In this document: in pieces, positions 30,506 through 38,061 of the stretch
Position numbering within the stretch: position 1 is the stretch's first letter
Layout of the letters: every line of letters starts with the position of its first letter
Assembly (NCBI GenBank): GCA_965207385.1
Contig: CBDBLZ010000021.1
Coordinates: 806,001 to 870,000, forward strand
Direction: 5' to 3'
From: CAZXEU01 sp965207385
GTDB lineage: Bacteria > Bacteroidota > Rhodothermia > Rhodothermales > Bin80
Length of the DNA: 64,000 bases
Position numbers and translations under genes: made by a program
Notes under the pieces: generated by a model
The model's input: the letters and a program-made list of their open reading frames with translations, nothing else
Databases searched by the model: none
What the model was told of the DNA's origin: nothing

Positions 30506-31399
30506 ATGCAATTGTCCTGGCGCTGGCTGATGGCTTCCGGACTGCTCTACCTGGTGCTGACGGGGTGCCAAGTGCAAGGAAGCCGCACCGAGATCGGGCC
30601 CGATGAGGTCCCGGATGGTATGGTCCTGATTCCCGGAGGGCGATCGGTCGTCGGCTCAAATGACGGACCACCGCATGAGCGTCCTCCATTCAAGGCGAGA
30701 GTGGACCCCTTCTTCATGGATATTCATCCCGTGACGGTGTCCCAGTTTGCTGCCTTTGTCGAGGCAACGGGTTTTGTGACGGAAGCAGAACTCTTTGGGA
30801 ATGCCGGTATCCTGGACTACGAAACCCGGCAATGGCAGCTGATAGAAGGGGCAACCTGGCGGCGCCCGCTTGGACCGGATGCGGAAGCTGCCGCGGGCGA
30901 TCATCCTGTAACACAGGTGTCCTGGAATGATGCGGTTGCCTACGCTGAATGGGCCGGCAAGCGCCTGCCGACGGAAGTCGAATGGGAGCACGCCGCACGG
31001 GGAGCCAGCGGGTCCTCCCAGCAATACGCCTGGGGAGAGGATCTGGTAGACGGCGGCGCCTACAGGGCCAATGTGTGGAACGGCGTCTTTCCGGTTGCCA
31101 ATTCCGGCGAAGATGGCTACTTGTACACGTCTCCGGTCGGTGAATACGGAGCGACATCCATGGGCCTAGTGGACATGGGGGGCAACGTATGGGAATGGAC
31201 ATCGGACTGGTACAGGCCCTATGCGGAACGGGATGGTCCCTTTGTGGCAACCCCGCAGAGCGAAAAGGCTCAGCGCGGCGGCAGTTTCCTGTGTGAACCC
31301 GGGTGGTGCCACGGATACCGCGTGTCCGGACGCAGCCATTCCACGCCCGAAACGTCACTATTCCACGTGGGATTCCGGTGCGTGAGGGATGTTGACTAG
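30506..31399 (+). CDS. Formylglycine-generating enzyme (SUMF1-like) lipoprotein
   Basis: 297 residues from ATG 30506, giving the signal SGLLYLVLTGC (ATG 30530 is also possible; an ATG at 30398 overlaps the sulfatase stop but adds a non-signal leader). The FGE fold is seen in VPDGMVLIPGG, HPVTVSQFAAFVEATGFVTEAE, HPVTQVSWNDAVAYAEWAGKRLPTE-type helix, GNVWEWTSDWY and GFRCVRD. The two catalytic, copper-binding cysteines are present as C263-x4-C268 in RGGSFLCEPGWCHGY, so this is a likely active FGE and not merely an FGE-fold protein. FGE oxidises the sulfatase CxPSR cysteine to formylglycine. Its lipobox implies periplasmic action. Confidence 0.88.
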   Translation: MQLSWRWLMASGLLYLVLTGCQVQGSRTEIGPDEVPDGMVLIPGGRSVVGSNDGPPHERPPFKARVDPFFMDIHPVTVSQFAAFVEATGFVTEAELFGNAGILDYETRQWQLIEGATWRRPLGPDAEAAAGDHPVTQVSWNDAVAYAEWAGKRLPTEVEWEHAARGASGSSQQYAWGEDLVDGGAYRANVWNGVFPVANSGEDGYLYTSPVGEYGATSMGLVDMGGNVWEWTSDWYRPYAERDGPFVATPQSEKAQRGGSFLCEPGWCHGYRVSGRSHSTPETSLFHVGFRCVRDVD

Positions 31400-31457
31400 C
31401 GCCCGGTCACGGCGCATTGTCCCGGCCCCCAGATCGCCGGCCCGAATCCACACAGAA

Positions 31458-32018
31458 TCAGCGATCCAGGAGTCTGTCGACGGCAAGCGTGGCTTGCTGG
31501 AGGCGCTGCTCGATGGTCCCGGAAACCAGACGGAACGGCAGCCTGCGCCGACGAAGTTCCTCTACTAGCCTGGTATGTACGGCTGCCCGAACGCGGGGTC
31601 CATCGCGCTGTCCGGGATCTTCCACCCACGGTATGTCCGTGTTTGCTACTACGTACAAGTCCGCCGCCCGCTCGGCTGATGCCTTGCTGAGCCATTTGGG
31701 GCAGTACCCGAAATAGAACGCCTGGTAGATGCACGTGAGAATCAGGTCGGTGTCCAGGAACAGGACCCGCCTGGCCTCGCGGGCAAGCTCCCGCTCCTGG
31801 GCCAGGTGTCCTCTGGCGATGCTCCATGCGTCGCCCTCCTCGGGCGCCGCCTTCTTTTGCTCCACGAAGACGCGGAGGTATTCCGGTGCCCACACCGTGG
31901 CATACTGCCGGGCAAGTCGCCGCGCCAGCGTTGTCTTGCCGGTGGACTCCGCGCCCGTTACCACGACGCGGCTAATGCCGGAATCAACGCTCGGCAGGCT
32001 TGGTGGCTTGTGCATCAT
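31458..32018 (-). CDS. NadR-type P-loop kinase (AAA_28), stand-alone
   Basis: 186 residues. VVVTGAESTGKTTLARRLA is the Walker A; VWAPEYLRVFVEQ and LFLDTDLILTCIYQAFYFG match the C-terminal ribosylnicotinamide-kinase domain of NadR. The NMN adenylyltransferase domain and the DNA-binding domain of NadR are absent. It may phosphorylate nicotinamide riboside or a similar nucleoside. It converges with the FGE gene, with a 58-base gap. Confidence 0.82.
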   Translation of the reverse strand: MMHKPPSLPSVDSGISRVVVTGAESTGKTTLARRLARQYATVWAPEYLRVFVEQKKAAPEEGDAWSIARGHLAQERELAREARRVLFLDTDLILTCIYQAFYFGYCPKWLSKASAERAADLYVVANTDIPWVEDPGQRDGPRVRAAVHTRLVEELRRRRLPFRLVSGTIEQRLQQATLAVDRLLDR

Positions 32019-32142
32019 AGTGCAGGCACTCTTGCTGCAGCGCGGCCGGCTTGACCTTGGGAGTGGCTGCCAATCCTCTTGGTAGCAGATCTCCGGCTCT
32101 TGACTGCGGTCACTGCGAAACGGTGATGCACCGCGGCAGGCG

Positions 32143-32159
32143 GCCTACGTGTAGTAGGC
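32143..32159 (-). terminator. Hairpin downstream of the membrane-protein gene
   Basis: GCCTAC-GTGTA-GTAGGC, extendable to a 10-bp stem with two G-U pairs (32139-32163). It is about 50 bases after the stop of the membrane-protein gene on the minus strand. There is no T tract. Confidence 0.4.
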
Positions 32160-32209
32160 TGCTGAACGTGCGGTGTTCGGTCTGTACCAATTGTCGCGCG
32201 CGTCCGGGC

Positions 32210-32755
32210 TTAAGGCCAAAGCCAGCCAAAAACGCCGGCCGTCAGCAACGCATACACGAATCCGTCTACCGCGGATTTCAGCGTGAACGCCCAGGTGAAG
32301 CCGTACCAGATGCTGAAAGTCGCCAGCGCGCCCGCGTAGGCCAGAAGCGCCGATGTGCCGACTACCCGAAACACTGTCAGGTATTCCGTGCCAGTTGGAA
32401 GAGCGGAACTGGCCAGGTACGCAACGAATATCGTGAGCACGAGGATGTGGACAAAATGCAGCGTAAGACGACGAGACATGTCCGTGGATTTGTTGCCCAC
32501 CAGCAATAATCCTGCGGGTCCCGCCGCCAGCTTGGCCTCGTAAGCCTGCCGACCGCCTTCGTCCATACCGGGAAACGCGTATTGTCCGCGAGCCAGGCTC
32601 AATTCGCCTACCAGGGCACGGAACTTCTCTTCCTCCGGTATGCCCCGGAAATCCGTTCGGTGGTAGGGAAGCACCATGTGCAGGATGAATCCGGCCCCGA
32701 AGACGACTAGCGAAGCAACCAGCACGGGCAGCCAGAGAGCGATCAGGTTTGGCAT
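32210..32755 (-). CDS. Conserved four-helix membrane protein of unknown function
   Basis: 181 residues from ATG 32755, preceded by GGAGG 11 bases upstream; two in-frame ATGs (32773, 32785) lie before it. There is one helix near the N-terminus (about 4-27), a soluble loop with YHRTDFRGIPEEEKFRALV, and three helices in the C-terminal half ending DGFVYALLTAGVFGWLWP. I recognise this layout (N-terminal 'LPVLVASLVVFGAGFILHMVLPYH', C-terminal 'VFGWLWP') as that of a widespread uncharacterised family. No catalytic motif is visible. Confidence 0.78.
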   Translation of the reverse strand: MPNLIALWLPVLVASLVVFGAGFILHMVLPYHRTDFRGIPEEEKFRALVGELSLARGQYAFPGMDEGGRQAYEAKLAAGPAGLLLVGNKSTDMSRRLTLHFVHILVLTIFVAYLASSALPTGTEYLTVFRVVGTSALLAYAGALATFSIWYGFTWAFTLKSAVDGFVYALLTAGVFGWLWP

Positions 32756-33129
32756 GGCTTCAGTTTCCTCCATTGAGTTTATCACATCAAGCTACGAGAT
32801 TTAGTCGCGGGGAGCCATGCGGATAAGCGGATGCCTTTGCGTTTCTTCATGATATTTGCTTTCGGCTCCTTCCACTCAGCGATCTGCCGGTCGCGGCTTG
32901 CACCGTGCCGCACTGCCAGCTGGCAAGTGACCGGGTCCTGCCGGGCAGGCACGCAACACGGCGTCGAAGCAAATCCGGCTCAGGCCGGCCCGCAGGGTCT
33001 GCGTGCGGGGATTCTGCCGCGGCAACGACCTGTGGCAGGTTTTCCGCACGAATGCGTCCCCCGAAGCGTACGTTCTGCCACTCTGCCCGTGCGGGGGACC
33101 GCGCGCGTGCCGATTCGTTTGCAAGCGCA
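32756..33129. other. Divergent intergenic region upstream of recG
   Basis: 374 bases between the membrane-protein gene (-) and recG (+). A frame continuous with recG reaches back to 32905 but reads as non-protein. It contains two palindromes: TGCCAGCTGGCA at 32914-32925 and CCTGCC-G-GGCAGG at 32937-32949. Confidence 0.5.
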
Positions 33130-35217
33130 ATGCTGGATAACGACGTCACTTATCTAAAGGGCATAGGGCCGCGCAAGGGTGCCGTACTCGCCGAGCACGA
33201 CATCAAGACGTGCCTGGACCTGCTGCACTACTTCCCGCGCCGGTATCTGGACCGCACTACCGTGGCCACCATTCGCGGAGTTCGGGCAAACGCGGAGGCG
33301 GCAACCGTAATCGGTACCGTCAGGGTAAGGGATATTGTGCGCCGTGGTCGAAGACCGCGCCTGGAAGTCATAATCGAGGATGCGGATGGTGAGCGCCTCA
33401 AAGGCGTCTGGTTTCACGGGTTGGACTGGATTGCCAGGGCACTGCGTATTGGAGACCGCGTGGCGTTTTATGCCAAGGTTCAGCGATACGGTGGCATGAA
33501 AAGCATGACGCATCCGGACTTTGACAACCTCGATGCCGACGGTCCAGCCCTCGACACGGGACGCATTCTGGCGCTGTACCGGGGCGGCACGAAGCTTCAG
33601 CGCGCTGGCATTACGAGCCGTACCCTGCGCCGAACCATTTACGAGCTGTTCAGAAGCAGGGGCAAGGAGCTGTCGGACAATCTCCCGGCATGGATTCGCG
33701 AGGATCATGAACTGATGGACGGGCGCGTGGCGCTGCGAGCCATACACTTCCCGAAAAGCCACGAGGAACTCGACCGGGCGCGGCATCGCCTGAAATTCGA
33801 GGAATTCTTCTTCCTGCAACTGATGCTCGCGCTAAACCGGCAGCGGCTGCGCAAGCGAGAGGGAACGGTCCTCAGCGGTCCGGGCGAGACCTACGGAAAA
33901 TTCCTGGAGGAGGTGCTGCCGTTTTCCTTGACCAGGGGGCAGGAAGGAGCCCTTGCGGCCGTGGTGGCCGATACCGGTTCCGGTTTGCAGATGAACCGCC
34001 TGATCCAGGGAGATGTCGGCTGCGGCAAGACGGTCGTGGCCGTTGCGGCACTGCTATTGGCGGTGGACAACGGCTACCAGGGAGCGTTCATGGCCCCAAC
34101 CGAAATACTGGCGGAGCAGCACTACAGCAATCTGCGGAGGTACTTCGAGCCTCTGTCGGTAGAGATGCGGCTGCTCGTCGGCAAGCAGCGGAAAAAACAG
34201 CGCCAGGCGATTCTCACGGATGTCGCGGAGGGCCGCGCCCAGGTAGTTGTAGGCACGCATGCCGTCATACAGGAAGGGGTAGCCTTCAGAAACCTGGCCA
34301 TGGCGGTCGTGGACGAGCAGCACCGATTCGGCGTCTTGCAGCGGGCTGGGCTCTATGCCAAGGGAAGCCGGACGCATATGCTCCTGATGACGGCAACGCC
34401 CATTCCAAGATCGCTGGCCCTGACCGTTTACGGCGATCTGGATGTGACGGCGATACGGGATATTCCGGCCGGTCGCAGGACCGTCCGGACCAGGCTCTGC
34501 AACGAGAGGCAGCGACCGGAAATGATGGCCCTTCTGAGGCGCGAGCTGGGGGCCGGTCACCAGGCGTACATTGTGTATCCGCTGGTCGAGGAGAGCGGCA
34601 AGCTGGATCTGAAGGACGCCGAAACCGGACTGGAATCCCTGCGCAAGGAACTGCCGGATTTTGCAGTGGAGCTGGTCCATGGCAGAATGCGGCGCGCTGA
34701 GAAAGAGGCTGTCATGGAGCGTTTCAAGCTCGGCCAGATCGCTGTCCTGGTGGCGACCACGGTGATCGAGGTAGGCGTCGATGTTCCTCGCGCAACCGTG
34801 ATGGTAATCGAGCACGCAGAGCGCTTTGGGTTGTCCCAATTGCACCAGTTGCGAGGGCGAGTCGGCAGAGGCCCGGACCAGTCGTACTGCGTGCTCATGG
34901 CGGACTACAGACGTACCAGAGAGGCGGATCAGCGCCTGACGGCCATGCTCCAGACGACAGACGGATTCGAAATCAGTGAATGGGACATGAAGCTTCGCGG
35001 GGCGGGGGACATTGTCGGCACGCGGCAGAGCGGACTGCCTGAGTTCAAGATTGCTGATATTGTAGAGGACCAGGAGATTCTGCAGGCGGCACGGGGGGCT
35101 GCGACAGACCTCGTACGGCGCGACGGCGCCCTCCGAGCCCCGGAACATGCCGGCCTAAGGCGTTTCTACCTGGATCACTACAGCAAGGGGGAAGGTTCGT
35201 TCTTTCGCATCGGCTAG
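33130..35217 (+). CDS. recG: ATP-dependent DNA helicase RecG
   Basis: 695 residues from ATG 33130. RecG reverses stalled replication forks and processes branched DNA. Seen in order: the N-terminal VTYLKGIGPRKGAVLAE wedge start, an OB-fold region (about 60-145), motif I QGDVGCGKTVVA (about 297), motif Ia APTEILAEQHY, motif II VVDEQHRFGV, motif III MTATPIPRSLALTVYGDLD, motif V/VI ATTVIEVGVDVP and QLHQLRGRVGRG, and the C-terminal GAGDIVGTRQSGLPEFKIADI. The length is normal. The sterol-desaturase-family gene follows after 6 bases, suggesting one transcript. Confidence 0.96.
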   Translation: MLDNDVTYLKGIGPRKGAVLAEHDIKTCLDLLHYFPRRYLDRTTVATIRGVRANAEAATVIGTVRVRDIVRRGRRPRLEVIIEDADGERLKGVWFHGLDWIARALRIGDRVAFYAKVQRYGGMKSMTHPDFDNLDADGPALDTGRILALYRGGTKLQRAGITSRTLRRTIYELFRSRGKELSDNLPAWIREDHELMDGRVALRAIHFPKSHEELDRARHRLKFEEFFFLQLMLALNRQRLRKREGTVLSGPGETYGKFLEEVLPFSLTRGQEGALAAVVADTGSGLQMNRLIQGDVGCGKTVVAVAALLLAVDNGYQGAFMAPTEILAEQHYSNLRRYFEPLSVEMRLLVGKQRKKQRQAILTDVAEGRAQVVVGTHAVIQEGVAFRNLAMAVVDEQHRFGVLQRAGLYAKGSRTHMLLMTATPIPRSLALTVYGDLDVTAIRDIPAGRRTVRTRLCNERQRPEMMALLRRELGAGHQAYIVYPLVEESGKLDLKDAETGLESLRKELPDFAVELVHGRMRRAEKEAVMERFKLGQIAVLVATTVIEVGVDVPRATVMVIEHAERFGLSQLHQLRGRVGRGPDQSYCVLMADYRRTREADQRLTAMLQTTDGFEISEWDMKLRGAGDIVGTRQSGLPEFKIADIVEDQEILQAARGAATDLVRRDGALRAPEHAGLRRFYLDHYSKGEGSFFRIG

Positions 35218-35223
35218 CGCTTC

Positions 35224-36102
35224 ATGAAGGATTACCTGGACATTTTCGTTTCCGGCTACACGTCGTATGCGCGTTACCTGTGGGACGAAATCACGCGACC
35301 CCACTGGCAAAACTACCTGTACTGGCTAATCGGCGTTTCCCTGCTCTTCTTTCTGATAGAGATCGTCGCGCCGTGGCGGAAGGACCAGAAGAAATTTCGC
35401 AAGGATTTCTGGCTGGATCTCTTCTACGTGTTCTTCAACTTCTTTCTTTTCTCGCTCGTCATATACAATGCTGCCTCGGATGTGGTCGTTACGCTCTTCA
35501 ACAACCTGTTGGCAAGTGTCGGCATCACAAACCTGGTTTCTATCGAGATATCGTCATGGCCGGTCTGGGTGCAGCTGCTCTTGCTATTCGTTCTGCGGGA
35601 CTTCATCCACTGGAACGTGCACAGGCTGCTGCACAGGGTTCCCTTCCTGTGGGAGTTTCACAAGGTCCATCATTCGGTAGAAGAGCTGGGCTTTGCTGCT
35701 CATCTCCGATTCCACTGGATGGAAAACGTGGTGTACCAGGCGCTGCAATACGTTCCGCTGGCCATGATAGGCTTCGGCATTGATGACTACTTCGTAGTCT
35801 ACATGGCGGCGCTGGCCATCGGGCACTTCAATCATTCAAACATCACCGTGCCGCTGGGTCCACTGCGTTATCTCCTGAACAATCCGCAGATGCATATCTG
35901 GCACCATGCGGCAGACTGGCCCCAGGGGCATCCGCACGGAATCAACTTCGGGCTGAGCCTCAGTCTATGGGACTACCTATTTGGAACGGCGGTCATCCCG
36001 CATGATGGACGCGACATCAAGCTCGGATTCCCGGGCTCGGAGCGCTTTCCGACGACGTTTGTCTCACAGAACCTGCATGGCTTCAGGAAACCGAAACCGT
36101 AG
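35224..36102 (+). CDS. Sterol desaturase / fatty acid hydroxylase superfamily membrane protein
   Basis: 292 residues, with helices at about 30-47, 60-85 and 110-130, and a fourth pair around 170-200. The di-iron histidine clusters of the family are present: RDFIHWNVHRLLHR, FHKVHHS, HFNHSN and MHIWHHA. Members hydroxylate or desaturate lipids in the membrane; the substrate (fatty acid, sterol-like or hopanoid-like lipid) cannot be set from sequence. It is tightly coupled to recG (6 bases), which is probably incidental. It converges with the second sulfatase gene. Confidence 0.88.
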   Translation: MKDYLDIFVSGYTSYARYLWDEITRPHWQNYLYWLIGVSLLFFLIEIVAPWRKDQKKFRKDFWLDLFYVFFNFFLFSLVIYNAASDVVVTLFNNLLASVGITNLVSIEISSWPVWVQLLLLFVLRDFIHWNVHRLLHRVPFLWEFHKVHHSVEELGFAAHLRFHWMENVVYQALQYVPLAMIGFGIDDYFVVYMAALAIGHFNHSNITVPLGPLRYLLNNPQMHIWHHAADWPQGHPHGINFGLSLSLWDYLFGTAVIPHDGRDIKLGFPGSERFPTTFVSQNLHGFRKPKP

Positions 36103-36119
36103 GCGATGCTCGCGCCGCG

Positions 36120-37613
36120 CTACTGGGTGCGGGTGGCAAAGCTCCAGCGCTCGATGTGCGAGGGGCTCCTGTTGTCCATGACTTCAAGAATCTCAGCCAC
36201 GATGTCGGGATGCTGGGCCGCGACATCGTGCTGCTCGCCGAGGTCCGTGGACAGGTCGTAGAGCTGTACCGGCGCGCCGGGGTCCTCGTGTCCTCCGAGC
36301 CGGACCCCTTTCCAGTTGCCGATGCGCGCGGCCTGCGCCCCTCCCCAGCGCCGGGCGTGGTACTCCCAGTACATTTCCGACGGAGGCGAGGCCGGATCGG
36401 AGCCCTGGATCGTGGCCAGAAAGGAAGTCCCGTCGATATCTCCTGGTGTCTCGAGGTCCAACAGTTCGGCAATGGTGGGAATGACGTCCCAGAACGCGGT
36501 TACCCGGTCGCTGGTGGTCGCGGCCGGGGTGTGGCCGGGCCACCGGACAATCATCGGGACCCGTATGCCCCCTTCGTAGACTTCTCCCTTGCCGCCCCGA
36601 AGCGGACCACTGCTGCGAAAAAGCTCCGTGTCCACGCTCCGCAAGAACGTAGGGCCGTTGTCGCTCGAGAACATGACCAGGGTGTTTTCGCGCAGGCCGA
36701 GTTCGTCCAGCACGGCAAGGATTTGCCCTACGTGCGTGTCCATTCTCGTAATCATGGCCGCGTACGCCGACTTCGGGCGGATATGCGGCAGGTAGCCGTG
36801 CTCTCCCAGGTCCGGCTCCTCCTCAAACATGCCGTTGTATTGGGCCAGGTCTTCATCCGGTACTTGCAGTGCAAGGTGGGGCACGACGTGCGGCATGTAC
36901 AGGAAAAAGGGGCCGTCCGCGTGGCTTCGAATGAACTGCTCGGCTTCCTGCGTCATCAGATCCGGAGCATAGTCGACACCCTTGTACCGGGCATATTCTG
37001 CCGGATCATGGGGGTCTTCGCCTTCAAATCTCTGATGCGGGTGAAAGTATTCGTTGCGCAGCGTGTCCCACTCCGTGTTGCGCCACAGATGGGTAGGATA
37101 GTAGTTGTGGGCCTGTTTCTGGTCCAGGTAGCCATAGAAGAAATCGAATCCCTGCAGATTGGGCACGCCGGTTGAAGCCGGGCCGCCAAGTCCCCATTTC
37201 CCGACTACGGCGGTAGCGTATCCGGCATCTTGCAGCATGCGTCCCAGCGTGAACGTGCCCGGCTCAAGCGGAAGCTGCCCTCGCTCCTCCGAATCCAGGA
37301 ATCCCCCCAGCTCGAAGTTGTCCCGAACATAGCAGTTGCCAGTGTGCTTACCTGTCAGGAGTGTGCAGCGGGAAGGTGCGCATACGGGGCTGCCGCTATA
37401 ATGCTGCGTAAACCGCATGCCATCGGCGGCGAGTTGGTCCAGATGGGGCGTGCGTATCAGGGACTGTCCGTACGAGCCCAGCTCACCATAGCCAAGGTCG
37501 TCCGCAAGGATGTAGATGATGTTCGGCTTTTGTGCCGTCTGGTCCGGCCCCGAGCAGCCGATTCCAAGAAGCAGTGGCAGCCAGCAGAGTCGCTTTAGCA
37601 TGGTGGAGGTCAT
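36120..37613 (-). CDS. Type I sulfatase, lipoprotein (second copy)
   Basis: 497 residues from ATG 37613 (ATG 37601 is also possible; neither has a clear Shine-Dalgarno). Signal LLLGIGC is a lipobox. Motifs: YILADDLGYGELG, active-site CAPSR (Cys78) with CTLLTGKHTG, GKWGLGGP, MFSSDNGPT, and YEGGIRVPMIVRWPG. The CAPSR rather than CTPSR core and the longer middle insert show it is a different S1 subfamily from the sulfatase at 29 kb. No FGE gene is adjacent; the one at 30.5 kb could serve both. Confidence 0.93.
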   Translation of the reverse strand: MTSTMLKRLCWLPLLLGIGCSGPDQTAQKPNIIYILADDLGYGELGSYGQSLIRTPHLDQLAADGMRFTQHYSGSPVCAPSRCTLLTGKHTGNCYVRDNFELGGFLDSEERGQLPLEPGTFTLGRMLQDAGYATAVVGKWGLGGPASTGVPNLQGFDFFYGYLDQKQAHNYYPTHLWRNTEWDTLRNEYFHPHQRFEGEDPHDPAEYARYKGVDYAPDLMTQEAEQFIRSHADGPFFLYMPHVVPHLALQVPDEDLAQYNGMFEEEPDLGEHGYLPHIRPKSAYAAMITRMDTHVGQILAVLDELGLRENTLVMFSSDNGPTFLRSVDTELFRSSGPLRGGKGEVYEGGIRVPMIVRWPGHTPAATTSDRVTAFWDVIPTIAELLDLETPGDIDGTSFLATIQGSDPASPPSEMYWEYHARRWGGAQAARIGNWKGVRLGGHEDPGAPVQLYDLSTDLGEQHDVAAQHPDIVAEILEVMDNRSPSHIERWSFATRTQ

Positions 37614-37742
37614 CTGGTTTGAATGGAGAACATAGTGCCTCCCGGGCGCACCATCAACCGCCTTGCGGCCTGGCGGAGCCTTCTTGACGGTCCACCTGGT
37701 GATGCACGCTCAGCCGTTGCCGCAACGCCGTCATTGGCCATA

Positions 37743-37763
37743 CCCTCCTGGCGGCCGGGAGGG
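37743..37763. terminator. Strong 9-bp hairpin
   Basis: CCCTCCTGG (37743-37751), loop CGG, CCGGGAGGG (37755-37763); eight Watson-Crick pairs plus one G-U. It is about 300 bases after the esterase stop and 130 before the sulfatase start. There is no T tract, so a terminator is only one reading. Confidence 0.4.
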
Positions 37764-37778
37764 CCTGCGGCACAAACG

Positions 37779-37795
37779 GCGCACGAGATGTGCGC
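37779..37795. repeat. 6-bp perfect hairpin beside the 37743 hairpin
   Basis: GCGCAC (37779-37784), loop GAGAT, GTGCGC (37790-37795). With 37743-37763 it gives two stable stems within 53 bases. Confidence 0.45.
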
Positions 37796-38061
37796 AGTCG
37801 GGCTCGCCGAATGGCAAGTCCGGGTTGGTCAAACAGCGCAGCAAGCCCGTGGCGCGAATGGCGCTGCGGGTGCGCCCGGCTTGGCCGCAGGGTTGTCGAG
37901 CCTCCCGGCTACCCTGGCCCTGCGTGAGCGCGTGCGTTTGGATTGGCACCACCCCAGTGCACGTGCCGTTCGCGCACCGCACATCTCTTGCCGAGGGCGC
38001 ACGCATGCCTCACAGGACGCCACAGACCGACGCCATGCATTCCCATGGGCAGCCCAGCCTG

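Larger units (their letters stand above)
37614..38061. other. Hairpin-rich intergenic region
   Basis: 448 bases between two minus-strand genes. Frames across it give Ala/Arg/Pro-rich, non-protein-like sequence. It holds several GC-rich dyads: 37743-37763, 37779-37795 and 37864-37890. It may carry the terminator of the esterase gene, the leader of the sulfatase gene, or a structured RNA. Confidence 0.45.
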
